DNA of 64,000 bases, from positions 62,001-126,000 of the forward strand of contig CBDANB010000007.1 of NCBI GenBank assembly GCA_965197395.1, in the 5' to 3' direction. The stretch's first letter is position 1; every line of letters starts with the position of its first letter. The notes beneath the pieces were generated by a model. That model worked only from the letters and a program-made list of their open reading frames with translations. It had not been told where the DNA came from and made no database searches. This document shows positions 41,794 to 49,224 of the stretch, in pieces. The position numbers were made by a program, and so were the translations under genes. The DNA comes from CAZYFH01 sp965197395 (GTDB lineage: Bacteria; Acidobacteriota; Vicinamibacteria; Vicinamibacterales; UBA8438).

Positions 41794-42120
41794 ATGCATC
41801 GTGCAATCGCATTGACGGCGGCGTTCGGATTCCTGCTCGTGGTCGGCGCCGAGGCGGGCGGCGGCCTCGTTCAGGCCCGTCCTGGGCAAGAGATCGGCGC
41901 CGCGGTGGTAGCGCCGGTCGATATCAATGCGGCTGGCGTCGAGGAGCTAGAAACGCTCCCCGGTGTCGGTCCTCGGACAGCGCAGCTCATCGTCGAGTAT
42001 CGGGACGAGAGCGGCGGCTTCACGAAGATCGAGGAGCTGATGAACGTGCGCGGCATCGGGGAGAAGACCTTCCTGCGGTTGCGAGCGCTCGTCACCGTCG
42101 GAGCCCCGAAGGGTCGATAA
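41794..42120 (+). CDS. Secreted ComEA-like helix-hairpin-helix protein
   Basis: 108 residues: signal peptide (ALTAAFGFLLVVGAEAGG), then a double HhH domain, DINAAGVEELETLPGVGPRTAQLIVEYRDESGGFTKIEELMNVRGIGEKTFLRLRALV. Such proteins bind DNA at the cell surface during uptake for transformation. ATG follows GTGGAGGAA. The next gene encodes a pseudopilin, consistent with a competence/type IV pilus context. The 275 bp upstream contain a GC hairpin at about 41618-41646 and no recognised gene. Confidence 0.9.
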   Translation: MHRAIALTAAFGFLLVVGAEAGGGLVQARPGQEIGAAVVAPVDINAAGVEELETLPGVGPRTAQLIVEYRDESGGFTKIEELMNVRGIGEKTFLRLRALVTVGAPKGR

Positions 42121-42127
42121 CCGCAGC

Positions 42128-42171
42128 GGCCACGCGGAGCCGTCGGTCCCCGACCGGCGCTCCGCGTGGTC
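42128..42171 (+). terminator. Hairpin after comEA-like gene
   Basis: Stem CCACGCGGAGC (42130-42140) pairs perfectly with GCTCCGCGTGG (42159-42169); an inner CGGTC/GACCG extends it. It starts 8 bp after the comEA-like stop. Only a short T-poor tail follows (GTGTGTTGG), so termination strength is uncertain. Confidence 0.55.
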
Positions 42172-42188
42172 GTGTGTTGGGGGGGCAC

Positions 42189-42776
42189 ATGCACACGTCG
42201 CGTGGGACGACGTTCGTCGAGGTGCTGCTCGTGGCGGCGCTCCTCGCGACGCTGGTCGGGCTCTCCGTGCCGATGCTGACGACCGGCCGGGACGCTACAC
42301 AGCTGCGGGGGGCGGCGCGATATGTGGCAGGCCGGATCCGGCTCGCCCGCGCGCACGCCGCCCGCCAGGGCGCCGCCGTCGGCATCTGGTTCGTGGAGGA
42401 CGCCGAGGGCTATCGGTTTCGGACCTATGTCGACGGCAACGACAACGGTGTGCGTCAGGCCGACATGGTGCGTGGGATCGACATGGCCATAGACGACGTT
42501 AGTCGGGTTGGTGACCGTTTCCCCGGTGTGCGTATCGCGTTGGGTCCGGCGGTGCCGCCGATTAATGAACGCGATCCCGCCGGTGGCGGAGCCGATCCGG
42601 TCCGTTTTGGTGGGAGCGACATCGTGAGCGTGAGTCCGCTCGGTACGGCGACAAGCGGCACGGTGTATCTGAGAAGCCAGACCGGTCGCCAAGCGGCGGT
42701 TCGGGTGCTCGGCATCAGCGGGCGCGTCCGCGTCCTGGTGTTTGATGTCGACGAGAGCCGATGGCGCGCGCGGTAG
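42189..42776 (+). CDS. Type IV pilus/secretion pseudopilin (GspH/FimT type)
   Basis: 195 residues. Prepilin cleavage site in SRGTTFVEVLLVAALLATLVGL: Gly at -1 and Glu at +5 of the mature N-terminal helix. The C-terminal region has the GspH-like segment RGAARYVAGRIRLARAHAARQGAAVGIWF. Cleaved by prepilin peptidase and assembled in the inner membrane. Only one pseudopilin is present here, so it is likely a minor pilin. It overlaps the PilZ gene by 16 bp. Confidence 0.88.
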   Translation: MHTSRGTTFVEVLLVAALLATLVGLSVPMLTTGRDATQLRGAARYVAGRIRLARAHAARQGAAVGIWFVEDAEGYRFRTYVDGNDNGVRQADMVRGIDMAIDDVSRVGDRFPGVRIALGPAVPPINERDPAGGGADPVRFGGSDIVSVSPLGTATSGTVYLRSQTGRQAAVRVLGISGRVRVLVFDVDESRWRAR

Positions 42777-43126
42777 ACGGCGTGACCGAAGACCGCAGGT
42801 GCACGCTGCGGCGCCCACTGGGCGCGCTGCCGTGGCTCACCGCCGCGCGTCTGTGGCCCGGTCGAGCGGTCGACGTGATCAACTGGTCGTCTGGCGGGAT
42901 GCTGATAGAGACCAACGCACGCCTCGCGCCGGGCCGCGCAGTGGTGCTCCAGCTGTTGGCCGACCGTGGGCACCTGCTCATCAACGGGCAGGTCGCTCGT
43001 GCGAGCATCGTCACGATCACGTCCGAGGCCGGGATTCGTTGCCGAGGGGCGGTGGTGTTCGAGCGGTCGGTCGACTTCTGCCGGCCACCCGAACGAGACG
43101 GCCCAAAGATTACCCGCTCCCCGTGA
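42761..43126 (+). CDS. PilZ-domain protein
   Basis: 121 residues, nearly all PilZ. The RR of CTLRRPLG and the NWSSGG box (N-x-S-x-x-G) are the cyclic di-GMP ligating elements. Start at 42761 overlaps the pilin gene; a GTG at 42782 is an alternative. Translational coupling to a pilin suggests control of pilus function by cyclic di-GMP, by analogy to PilZ proteins of type IV pili. Confidence 0.78.
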   Translation: MARAVDGVTEDRRCTLRRPLGALPWLTAARLWPGRAVDVINWSSGGMLIETNARLAPGRAVVLQLLADRGHLLINGQVARASIVTITSEAGIRCRGAVVFERSVDFCRPPERDGPKITRSP

Positions 43127-43239
43127 GGCCGATGACCAGCGGCTCGACCTGAGGGTAGACGCTACCCGGGTCCGGGCGAAACGCTGGGGATCAGGTCGGT
43201 CGAAACCCGTTTGACCCGTCTCGACGTCGAGAGAGAAAC

Positions 43240-44304
43240 ATGGCATTGACATTGATTACTCCACCGGCGTCTGCGGTCGTGTCGGCAGACAGGCAATCGC
43301 GCATGCAGAACGTCACGTCGGCGCCGTCGCTCGTCGGGACCGGCACGCGCATGATCCGGCTGCGCCACGAGATCTCGCGTATGGCACGAACCGATTTCAC
43401 CGTCCTGGTGGAGGGCGAGAGCGGATGTGGCAAGGAGCTCGTCGCGCGGGAGATCCATCTCCAGAGTCGTCGCCAAAGCGGCGCCTTCGTGGCGGTCAAC
43501 TGTGCCGCGCTCGTCGAGACGCTGCTCGAGGCTGAGCTCTTCGGCATCGAAGACAGGACCGCGACCGGCGTGCGTGGGCGCGCGGGGAAGTTCGAGCTGG
43601 CGAACGGTGGGACGCTGTTTCTCGACGAGGTGGGCGATCTGTCGCCGACGGCCCAGGCCAAGCTGCTACGCGCGATCCAGGACATGGCCGTCGAGCGCGT
43701 GGGCGGGCACGCCACCCGCACGTTGAACGTACGGCTGGTTGTGGCGACGAACCGCTGTTTGCGCGACATGGTCCGGGATGGATTGTTCCGCGCGGACCTG
43801 TACTACCGGCTGAGCGGCGTCGAGATTCACGTGCCGCCGTTGCGCGAACGACGCGCCGACATCCCGCTCCTCGCCACGCACTTCCTGAGCCACCACCCGG
43901 CCATGGGCGACGTGCGGTTGTCGGCCGGTGCCGCCGACGCGCTGCGGGCGTATGACTGGCCCGGCAACGTTCGGGAGCTGCAGCGGGTCATCGAGCGGGC
44001 GGTGGCGCTGTCGATGACCGGGCGCATCACGCTCGAGGATCTCCCGGCGCGAGTCACTGGAGACTACGTGGAGCGGCTGCAGCCATCGCTGGCCCGAGAC
44101 GACACGATGCGCGCCTGGGGCAGCCGCTACGCGCGGCTCGTGCTCGACCGTTGTGACAACAACAAACGCCAAGCCTGCCGGATTCTCGGGATCAGCTATC
44201 ACACCCTACAAGCGTATTTGCGTTACCGGCGACCCCACGCCGAACGCACCGGGGTCGCCGGGCGCCCGCCGGACGACCATCCCGGCGGAGACACGCGGGC
44301 GTAA
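43240..44304 (+). CDS. Sigma54-type AAA+ regulator with atypical GAFTGA loop
   Basis: 354 residues. Short N terminus (no receiver or GAF domain), AAA+ core with Walker A GESGCGKE, Walker B TLFLDEV, arginine fingers in FRADLYYRLS, PLRERRADIPLL, and a Fis-type HTH at the end (NNKRQACRILGISYHTLQAYLR). The sigma54-contacting loop reads RTATGV where GAFTGA is normal (ELFGIEDRTATGVRG), so contact with sigma54 may be altered. Position after pilus and PilZ genes suggests it regulates them. Confidence 0.9.
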   Translation: MALTLITPPASAVVSADRQSRMQNVTSAPSLVGTGTRMIRLRHEISRMARTDFTVLVEGESGCGKELVAREIHLQSRRQSGAFVAVNCAALVETLLEAELFGIEDRTATGVRGRAGKFELANGGTLFLDEVGDLSPTAQAKLLRAIQDMAVERVGGHATRTLNVRLVVATNRCLRDMVRDGLFRADLYYRLSGVEIHVPPLRERRADIPLLATHFLSHHPAMGDVRLSAGAADALRAYDWPGNVRELQRVIERAVALSMTGRITLEDLPARVTGDYVERLQPSLARDDTMRAWGSRYARLVLDRCDNNKRQACRILGISYHTLQAYLRYRRPHAERTGVAGRPPDDHPGGDTRA

Positions 44305-44400
44305 AGGGGGGCGATCACGAAGTCGAGCGACATTCGACCGCCGACGCAACCCGTCTCTCGGCGGCGCTCGTTGGTCAACGTCGGGTCGCTATTCAAGCCT

Positions 44401-45702
44401 CTACTCGACGATGGCCTGCATGACGGCGTTCTGAAAATCGGCTCGCAGCGGTCCGCCCGGCGTCTGCACCATCAGGATGGCCGTCAGCTCCGCTGAGCGG
44501 TCGACCCAGTAGTGGGTGCCAAACGCCCCACTCCACCCGAAGCTACCGGTCGCCCGAGGCTCCTGCGCTTTCACCGAGTCGAGCACGACGTCGACCGTGA
44601 GGCCGAAGCCCTTGCCGGCGCGTCCTCCCGTCCGACCGCTCTTCGCGTACAACTCGCCCACGTGGTTGGACGCCATGAGATCGACGGTTCTCGGCCCTAA
44701 CAGGCGTGTGCCGTTCAGCGTACCGCTGTTCACGAGCATCTGCGCGAACTGCAGATAGTCCTCGGCGGTCGACCACAGCCCACCGCCACCGGAGAAGAGT
44801 GTCGTCGTTCCAACCCACGCTGGGACATCGCGGCGCTCGAGACCGTCCGGTGTCCGACCGTAGAGCGTCACGACACGAGATGTGCGGTCGGCTGGCACGT
44901 TGAACGCCGTGTCGTGCATCCCCAACGGTTCGAAGATACGTTGCCTCAGGAACTCATCGAAGGTCAGTCCAGAGGCCACCTCCACGATGCGAGCGAGCGT
45001 GTCGAATCCGGCAAGGCCGCTGTAGGCCCACGCCGTGCCTGGCTGGAAGTCGAGTGGCGCCGAGCCGAGCTCCGCCGTGTACTCGGCGACCGTATCAGTG
45101 AAACGCCTCGGCGCGATCCGGGATCCCTCCCTCGAGCCCGCGCCACCGCTCCCCAGACCGGATGTGTGGGTCATGAGGTCGCGCACGGTGATCTCTCTGT
45201 TTGCAGGGACGGTGTAGATCGCCTCCGCGTCGTTGTTCGACGCCGACGTCCCGACTGGGACGGCGACCGTGGTGTTCTGGAACTCCGGAATGAAGCGTGA
45301 GACGGGATCGGTCAGTCGGACCTTGCCTTCCTCGACCAGCATCAAAATAGCCACGCCGGTCACCGGCTTCGTCATCGACGCGATCGGAAAGATGGTGTCC
45401 GTTCGCATCGGTCGATTGGCTTCGATGTCCATGAGGCCGTGCGCCTCGAAGTGCGCGATATGACCGTGACGGGCGACGAGCGTGACGGCGCCTGAGATCT
45501 GGCGCGACTCGATCGCTCGTGAGATGACCCGGTCGATCCGCAGCAGACGCTTGGCGGACAGACCCACGTCCGTGGGCACGCCGGGCGGCACCTGCGCGCC
45601 GGTCGAGACGACGATCGGCACGACGCAGAGCACGGCGAGTATCACGACCAGCAGTGACCGGGTTGCGGACCATCGGCTCCGACGAGGACAGGGTGTGGTC
45701 AC
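44401..45702 (-). CDS. Exported serine hydrolase (class C beta-lactamase fold)
   Basis: 433 residues from a GTG preceded by AAGGAGG at six-base spacing, which decides the start. Membrane/signal segment at 16-36. Catalytic SxxK is S109-M-T-K112 (IASMTKPVTG), with the Tyr element AYSGLAGFD downstream and a GGLWST segment. The family includes esterases, DD-peptidases and lactamases; true resistance function is not implied. It is related to the gene at 60929-62254. Confidence 0.9.
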   Translation of the reverse strand: MTTPCPRRSRWSATRSLLVVILAVLCVVPIVVSTGAQVPPGVPTDVGLSAKRLLRIDRVISRAIESRQISGAVTLVARHGHIAHFEAHGLMDIEANRPMRTDTIFPIASMTKPVTGVAILMLVEEGKVRLTDPVSRFIPEFQNTTVAVPVGTSASNNDAEAIYTVPANREITVRDLMTHTSGLGSGGAGSREGSRIAPRRFTDTVAEYTAELGSAPLDFQPGTAWAYSGLAGFDTLARIVEVASGLTFDEFLRQRIFEPLGMHDTAFNVPADRTSRVVTLYGRTPDGLERRDVPAWVGTTTLFSGGGGLWSTAEDYLQFAQMLVNSGTLNGTRLLGPRTVDLMASNHVGELYAKSGRTGGRAGKGFGLTVDVVLDSVKAQEPRATGSFGWSGAFGTHYWVDRSAELTAILMVQTPGGPLRADFQNAVMQAIVE

Positions 45703-45777
45703 AGTCGCCTCCTTGAGGGCCACGTTATCAGCGCGAAGCATAGCGACGGTCTAGCCAAGCCGTACTGAAGCACGAGG

Positions 45778-46794
45778 TCACACCCGCTCACGCAGTGTCT
45801 CGACGTGTGCGGTCGCCGCGCGCGCGGTGCCGTCGACGTTGTACCCGCCCTCGAGCAACGATACGAGCCGTCCACCGCAGTACTGATCGGCGATCTGCAT
45901 GGCCGTGCGGGTCATGCGACGGAAGACGTCGTCGGTGAGGTCGAAGCACCCGAGCAGGTCGTTCATGCGGCTGTCGAAACCCGCGGAGACGATGACGAAG
46001 TCGGGCGCGAAACGACTGACGGCCGGCAGGAGGGCCGCATCCCAGTGGCGGAGCATATCGGCGTCCTTCGATCCGCAATCGAGGTGCACGTTGATGTTGA
46101 GGCCGGAGCCGTCGTCCTCCCCGCTGAGCGACGGGTCGCCGGTGCCGGGGTACGCGCGCCAGTCGTGCGCCGAGAAGAAGAGCACGCTGGGGTCAGTGTA
46201 GAACGCGTTCTGGGTCGCGTTGCCGTGGTGGTAGTCCCAGTCGATGATGGCGACCTTCTCGAATCCGTGCTCGCGTTGGACGTATTTGGCTGCAATTGCC
46301 GCGTTGCTGTAGAAGCAGAAACCCTCCTCACGTCCGGTGTTGTTGGCGTGGTGCCCCGGGGGCCGGATGGCACAGAAGGCGTTGCGGACCTGGCCGCCGA
46401 CGACGGCGTCGACGGCGGCCAGGACACCCGCGACCGCGAGCTCTGAGACCGTGCCGGTCACCTCGATGCGGCGGACCGACTCGACGTGGTCGCGCGTGTG
46501 GTGGGCGCGAATGAACGGGAGGGGGTCGGCACGCAACGGTAGCGGCGTGAGCTCGCGCTCGACGCCGCTTGCCCGGAACGCCTCGGCGATCCGCACCAGC
46601 CTGAGCGGACGCTCCGGATGCGGCTCGCCACCACTGTCGGGGAGCCGATGCTCGAGATAGCGTGGGTCGCTCACGAGCCCGGTCCCTGTGTGTGTCGCGG
46701 CGAGGACGCCGCCGATCCCGAGCGCCGGCGCGACGCTCGCGGTCAACACGCCCTTGGAGGAGTTGACTAGGAAGTCACGTCGGGTCTTCATCAT
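45778..46794 (-). CDS. Tat-exported histone deacetylase-family protein
   Basis: About 338 residues. N terminus MMKTRRDFLVNSSKGVLTASVAPALGIGGVLAA is a twin-arginine signal (TRRDFL). The rest is an HDAC/AcuC fold: RPPGHHAN (charge-relay His pair), IIDWDYHHGNATQ (zinc Asp and His), SAGFDSRMND (zinc Asp) and LLEGGYNV (catalytic Tyr region). Known relatives deacetylate acetylpolyamines or small molecules in the cytosol; export is unusual and suggests an extracytoplasmic acetylated substrate. Several in-frame ATGs precede 46794; the one closest to KTRRDF is preferred. Confidence 0.9.
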   Translation of the reverse strand: MMKTRRDFLVNSSKGVLTASVAPALGIGGVLAATHTGTGLVSDPRYLEHRLPDSGGEPHPERPLRLVRIAEAFRASGVERELTPLPLRADPLPFIRAHHTRDHVESVRRIEVTGTVSELAVAGVLAAVDAVVGGQVRNAFCAIRPPGHHANNTGREEGFCFYSNAAIAAKYVQREHGFEKVAIIDWDYHHGNATQNAFYTDPSVLFFSAHDWRAYPGTGDPSLSGEDDGSGLNINVHLDCGSKDADMLRHWDAALLPAVSRFAPDFVIVSAGFDSRMNDLLGCFDLTDDVFRRMTRTAMQIADQYCGGRLVSLLEGGYNVDGTARAATAHVETLRERV

Positions 46795-46846
46795 GATCAT
46801 GGTCATCGTAGCCAACCCTTCAGGTTGGCACCAGCGGAACTAACCT

Positions 46847-46977
46847 TAGGCGCCATGGCTCGGTGGGTCGCAGAGTGGCGCCACGGGTCGGCCACATCGG
46901 CGCGGAGGCCGGATGCCGCTTGACCTAGGCGCCATCCTCGGCCAATAGTCCAACCACCATCGGCTCGTTAGGCGCAT
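46847..46977. repeat. Three short TAGGCGCCAT-type repeats
   Basis: TAGGCGCCAT occurs at 46847-46856 and 46926-46935, and TAGGCGCAT at 46969-46977, in the gap between the HDAC-like gene and the interrupted NIPSNAP gene. GGCGCC is self-complementary. They may be operators or remnants of a mobile element; no further copies were noticed elsewhere. Confidence 0.4.
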
Positions 46978-47013
46978 ACTCCAATCGAAGGGGAGAGAGA
47001 CATGAAAAGACTA

Positions 47014-47660
47014 GTTGCCGTGGGAGACCCCCCGGCTTTGCCGGGGCGGCCAGCAGCGTTTGACGTATCCGGGAGTCGCGTGAGGAAACTCCTTCCCGTG
47101 AGCCGCACAAGCATCACGAGAAGGAGTCCTCATGACGACGTACCGAAGTCTCAATCATACGAAATGGCACTGCCAGTATCACGTAGTGTTCATTCCGAAG
47201 TACCGGAAGAAAGCGATGTATGGAGGCGTCCGGCAGCAGCTGGGCGAGGTGCTGCGGCAGCTGGCGCGGCACCGCGAGAGCCAGGTGGAGGAGGGGCATC
47301 TGCTGCCCGACCACGTCCACATGTTGGTGTCGATCCCCCCGAAGTACTCGGTGGCGCAGGTGATCGGGTATCTCAAGGGGAAGAGCGCGATCCACATCGC
47401 TCGGGAGTTTGCGGGGCGGTCCCGGAACTTCGTGGGGCAGCACTTCTGGGCGCGCGGGTATTTTGTCTCGACGGTGGGCCGTGATGAACGGATCATCCGG
47501 GACTATATCCAGCAGCAGGAGCGAGAGGATCGGCGGCTGGATCAGTTGCCGTTGGACTAGAGCCGCCACCGTCAGGTGGCTCAAGTGACCGCGCAGCGGT
47601 CACGTCAGCCGCTTTGAGCGGCTCACAACTAAAGCCCCCGGCTTTGCCGGGGGATACTTA
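47014..47660 (+). mobile_element. IS200/IS605-type element (tnpA only)
   Basis: About 647 bp, defined by the restored host frame. Both ends carry the same subterminal hairpin CCCCGGC-TTT-GCCGGGG (47030-47046, 47636-47652), as in IS200/IS605, which have no inverted repeats or target duplication. Between tnpA and the right end are three more hairpins: GCCACC/GGTGG, GTGACCGC/GCGGTCAC and AGCCGC/GCGGCT. There is no tnpB. Confidence 0.88.
47132..47560 (+). CDS. IS200/IS605-family TnpA (Y1 HUH transposase)
   Basis: 142 residues. HUH motif in LLPDHVHMLV and the catalytic Tyr in FWARGYFVSTVG, with the N-terminal HCQYHVVFIPKYRKKAM. It acts by single-strand peel-and-paste using the hairpins at each end. 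Start ATG follows AGAAGGAGTCCTC. Frame intact, so mobility is possible. Confidence 0.95.
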   Translation: MTTYRSLNHTKWHCQYHVVFIPKYRKKAMYGGVRQQLGEVLRQLARHRESQVEEGHLLPDHVHMLVSIPPKYSVAQVIGYLKGKSAIHIAREFAGRSRNFVGQHFWARGYFVSTVGRDERIIRDYIQQQEREDRRLDQLPLD

Positions 47661-48214
47661 CTGCTTGCCCTCGTCATCGGCCTGGGTTTCAGCGGCGTCG
47701 CCAGTGCCCAGGACAACCCACCCTGTGGCCCAGCCGGACACCTCCCACCCGAGCTCTCCGGTAACGTTGCTGCCGATTCGCGCTGCTTCGAGCTCCGGAT
47801 GTACACGGCCGAGCCGGCGCGCGACGGTAAGGGTGGTATCGACAATCTGCATCAACGCTTTCGTGAGGGCGAGGTCGCGCTCTTCGAGAAGCACGGCGCG
47901 AAGATCGTCGCGGCCTGGCAACGGCTCGACAATCCGAACACGCTGGTGTGGATGTTGGCCTATCGCGACCGCGCGCATCGGGACCAGGTCTTTGCCGACT
48001 TCGCCGCCGACCCGGAATGGACCGCGCTACGGGCGAAGTACGAGGTGCCGCTCAGCATCGAGGCCTACATGATGAGCGCCTCCGACTACTCGGCGCTCAA
48101 GTAGTCTCGGCGTCGCGGGGGCGGGGCGAGGTCGACCGGGTCGCGCCCGGCGGCCTTGACCCGACGTTCGAGTGCTGGACGCGACCTCGTCGGCCGTGGT
48201 GCAGAACACGAGGA

Positions 48215-48325
48215 GGACATCCTGAGAGCTCGCACGCGTTTCGGAACCCCGACCACCGCGCGGAGGCCACGGCGGCGATGGTCGCCTGGTTCAAGCGACA
48301 TCTGACGCCCCATGCGTCAGATTGA
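48215..48325 (+). pseudogene. C-terminal relic of an alpha/beta-hydrolase-like protein
   Basis: A short open stretch ends AFRNPDHRAEATAAMVAWFKRHLTPHASD before a stop at 48323. This resembles the C terminus of S9/dienelactone-hydrolase-type enzymes (GHGFRNP ... AMVAWFxRHL). Upstream sequence back to the NIPSNAP stop does not continue the fold. Read as a gene remnant; the short length keeps confidence low. Confidence 0.4.
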
Positions 48326-48345
48326 TGACCGCTCGGCCAGTCCGA

Positions 48346-49224
48346 TCACAGGCCACGGAGCCCTTCGGTCAGCTCGATCGAGGTACCCCACGGATCGGTG
48401 AGGAACGCGGTCCCGACGCCCTCCGGGCCCGTACGATAGGGCAGGTCGAATACCACGCCCCTTGCTTCGAGGTCCCGGCAAAACACCTCGAGGTTGGTCA
48501 CTTCGAAGCCGATGTGATCGAGCATGCGCCCCCTGGTGGGCGCACCGCCCGCGTCCGCGTTGTGCGAGAAGTTGAGGTTGATGCCTGGCAGATCAACGGC
48601 GTCGTAGCGCCAGCGCATCCCCGAGATCCCTCCGAACATCGTGGCATACCAGCGCTGGGCCTCCTCGACACGGTCCTCGGTGAGATAGAGGTGGAGGTGA
48701 TGCGCGATGATTGGCACGGCGAGCGGCGCGTTGTGCCGGCGAGCCACTGGATCCACGGTCCCATCGTCGAGTGTGAACGTGAGGTTCGTCGCCGTGTCGT
48801 CGAACAGCTCGATCCGCTCCCCCTCGGGTGTGAACACGTTCGCGACTCCTGAAGACGACCCCGACACCTCCGCTGCGAATCCGGCCGCCGCGACAGTGTC
48901 CAGCGACCGCACCCTGAAGGCCATGTGGTTCACGATTGAGCCCTCCGTGCCGCCCGAGGATTCACCGTGGTCGAGAAAGATGAGGACGTCCGGGAACTTC
49001 ACCACAACCGTGTCGCCGAACATCGCCGCGTCGCCCCCAAGTCGGGTCCAAAAGCGCATGTTGGCCTCGACGTCCCGCACGACGTAGTGCAGGTGCCCCA
49101 TCGCCACGCCGGCGTCGTTCGGGGGTGACAGCTGGGCCGAAGCTGGTCGCCCCAATCCGAGCAGGATGAGCGCAGCGCCGACGGCCCGTGCGCGGGCCTG
49201 CCCGCTGGCGTAGGATGGCGTCAT
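48346..49224 (-). CDS. Secreted two-domain VOC (glyoxalase/dioxygenase-fold) protein
   Basis: 292 residues from ATG 49224. Signal peptide (AVGAALILLGLGRPASAQ), then two VOC modules: GHLHYVVRDVEANMRFWTRLGGD (about 42-64) and AHHLHLYLTEDRVEEAQRWYATMFGG (about 174-199). LDHIGFEVTNLEVFCRDLEARG and TDPWGTSIELTEG near the end have candidate metal His/Glu. Substrate unknown. Its ATG overlaps that of the divergent VWFA gene, so they must share a control region. Confidence 0.85.
   Translation of the reverse strand: MTPSYASGQARARAVGAALILLGLGRPASAQLSPPNDAGVAMGHLHYVVRDVEANMRFWTRLGGDAAMFGDTVVVKFPDVLIFLDHGESSGGTEGSIVNHMAFRVRSLDTVAAAGFAAEVSGSSSGVANVFTPEGERIELFDDTATNLTFTLDDGTVDPVARRHNAPLAVPIIAHHLHLYLTEDRVEEAQRWYATMFGGISGMRWRYDAVDLPGINLNFSHNADAGGAPTRGRMLDHIGFEVTNLEVFCRDLEARGVVFDLPYRTGPEGVGTAFLTDPWGTSIELTEGLRGL

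Larger units (their letters stand above)
47002..48104 (+). pseudogene. Secreted NIPSNAP-family protein, split by IS200-type element
   Basis: The gene starts ATG AAA AGA CTA at 47002 (after GGGGAGAGAG) and resumes at 47661 with CTG CTT GCC CTC. Joining them gives MKRL|LLALVIGLGFSGVASAQDN, a complete Sec signal peptide, followed by the NIPSNAP domain (CFELRMYTAEP, FREGEVALFEKHGAKIVAAW, NPNTLVWMLAYRDRAHRDQ, FADFAADPEW). Intact length would be 151 residues. The insertion is between codons 4 and 5. NIPSNAP function is not established. Junction bases could shift by a few nucleotides. Confidence 0.9.

Noticed and set aside
44401..45702. Antibiotic-resistance beta-lactamase
   Set aside because: The SxxK and Tyr elements are shared by many esterases and peptidases of this fold; nothing points to lactam hydrolysis.
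47562..47652. Omega RNA of a TnpB nuclease system
   Set aside because: There is no tnpB in or near the element; the hairpins are more simply IS200 end structures or terminators.
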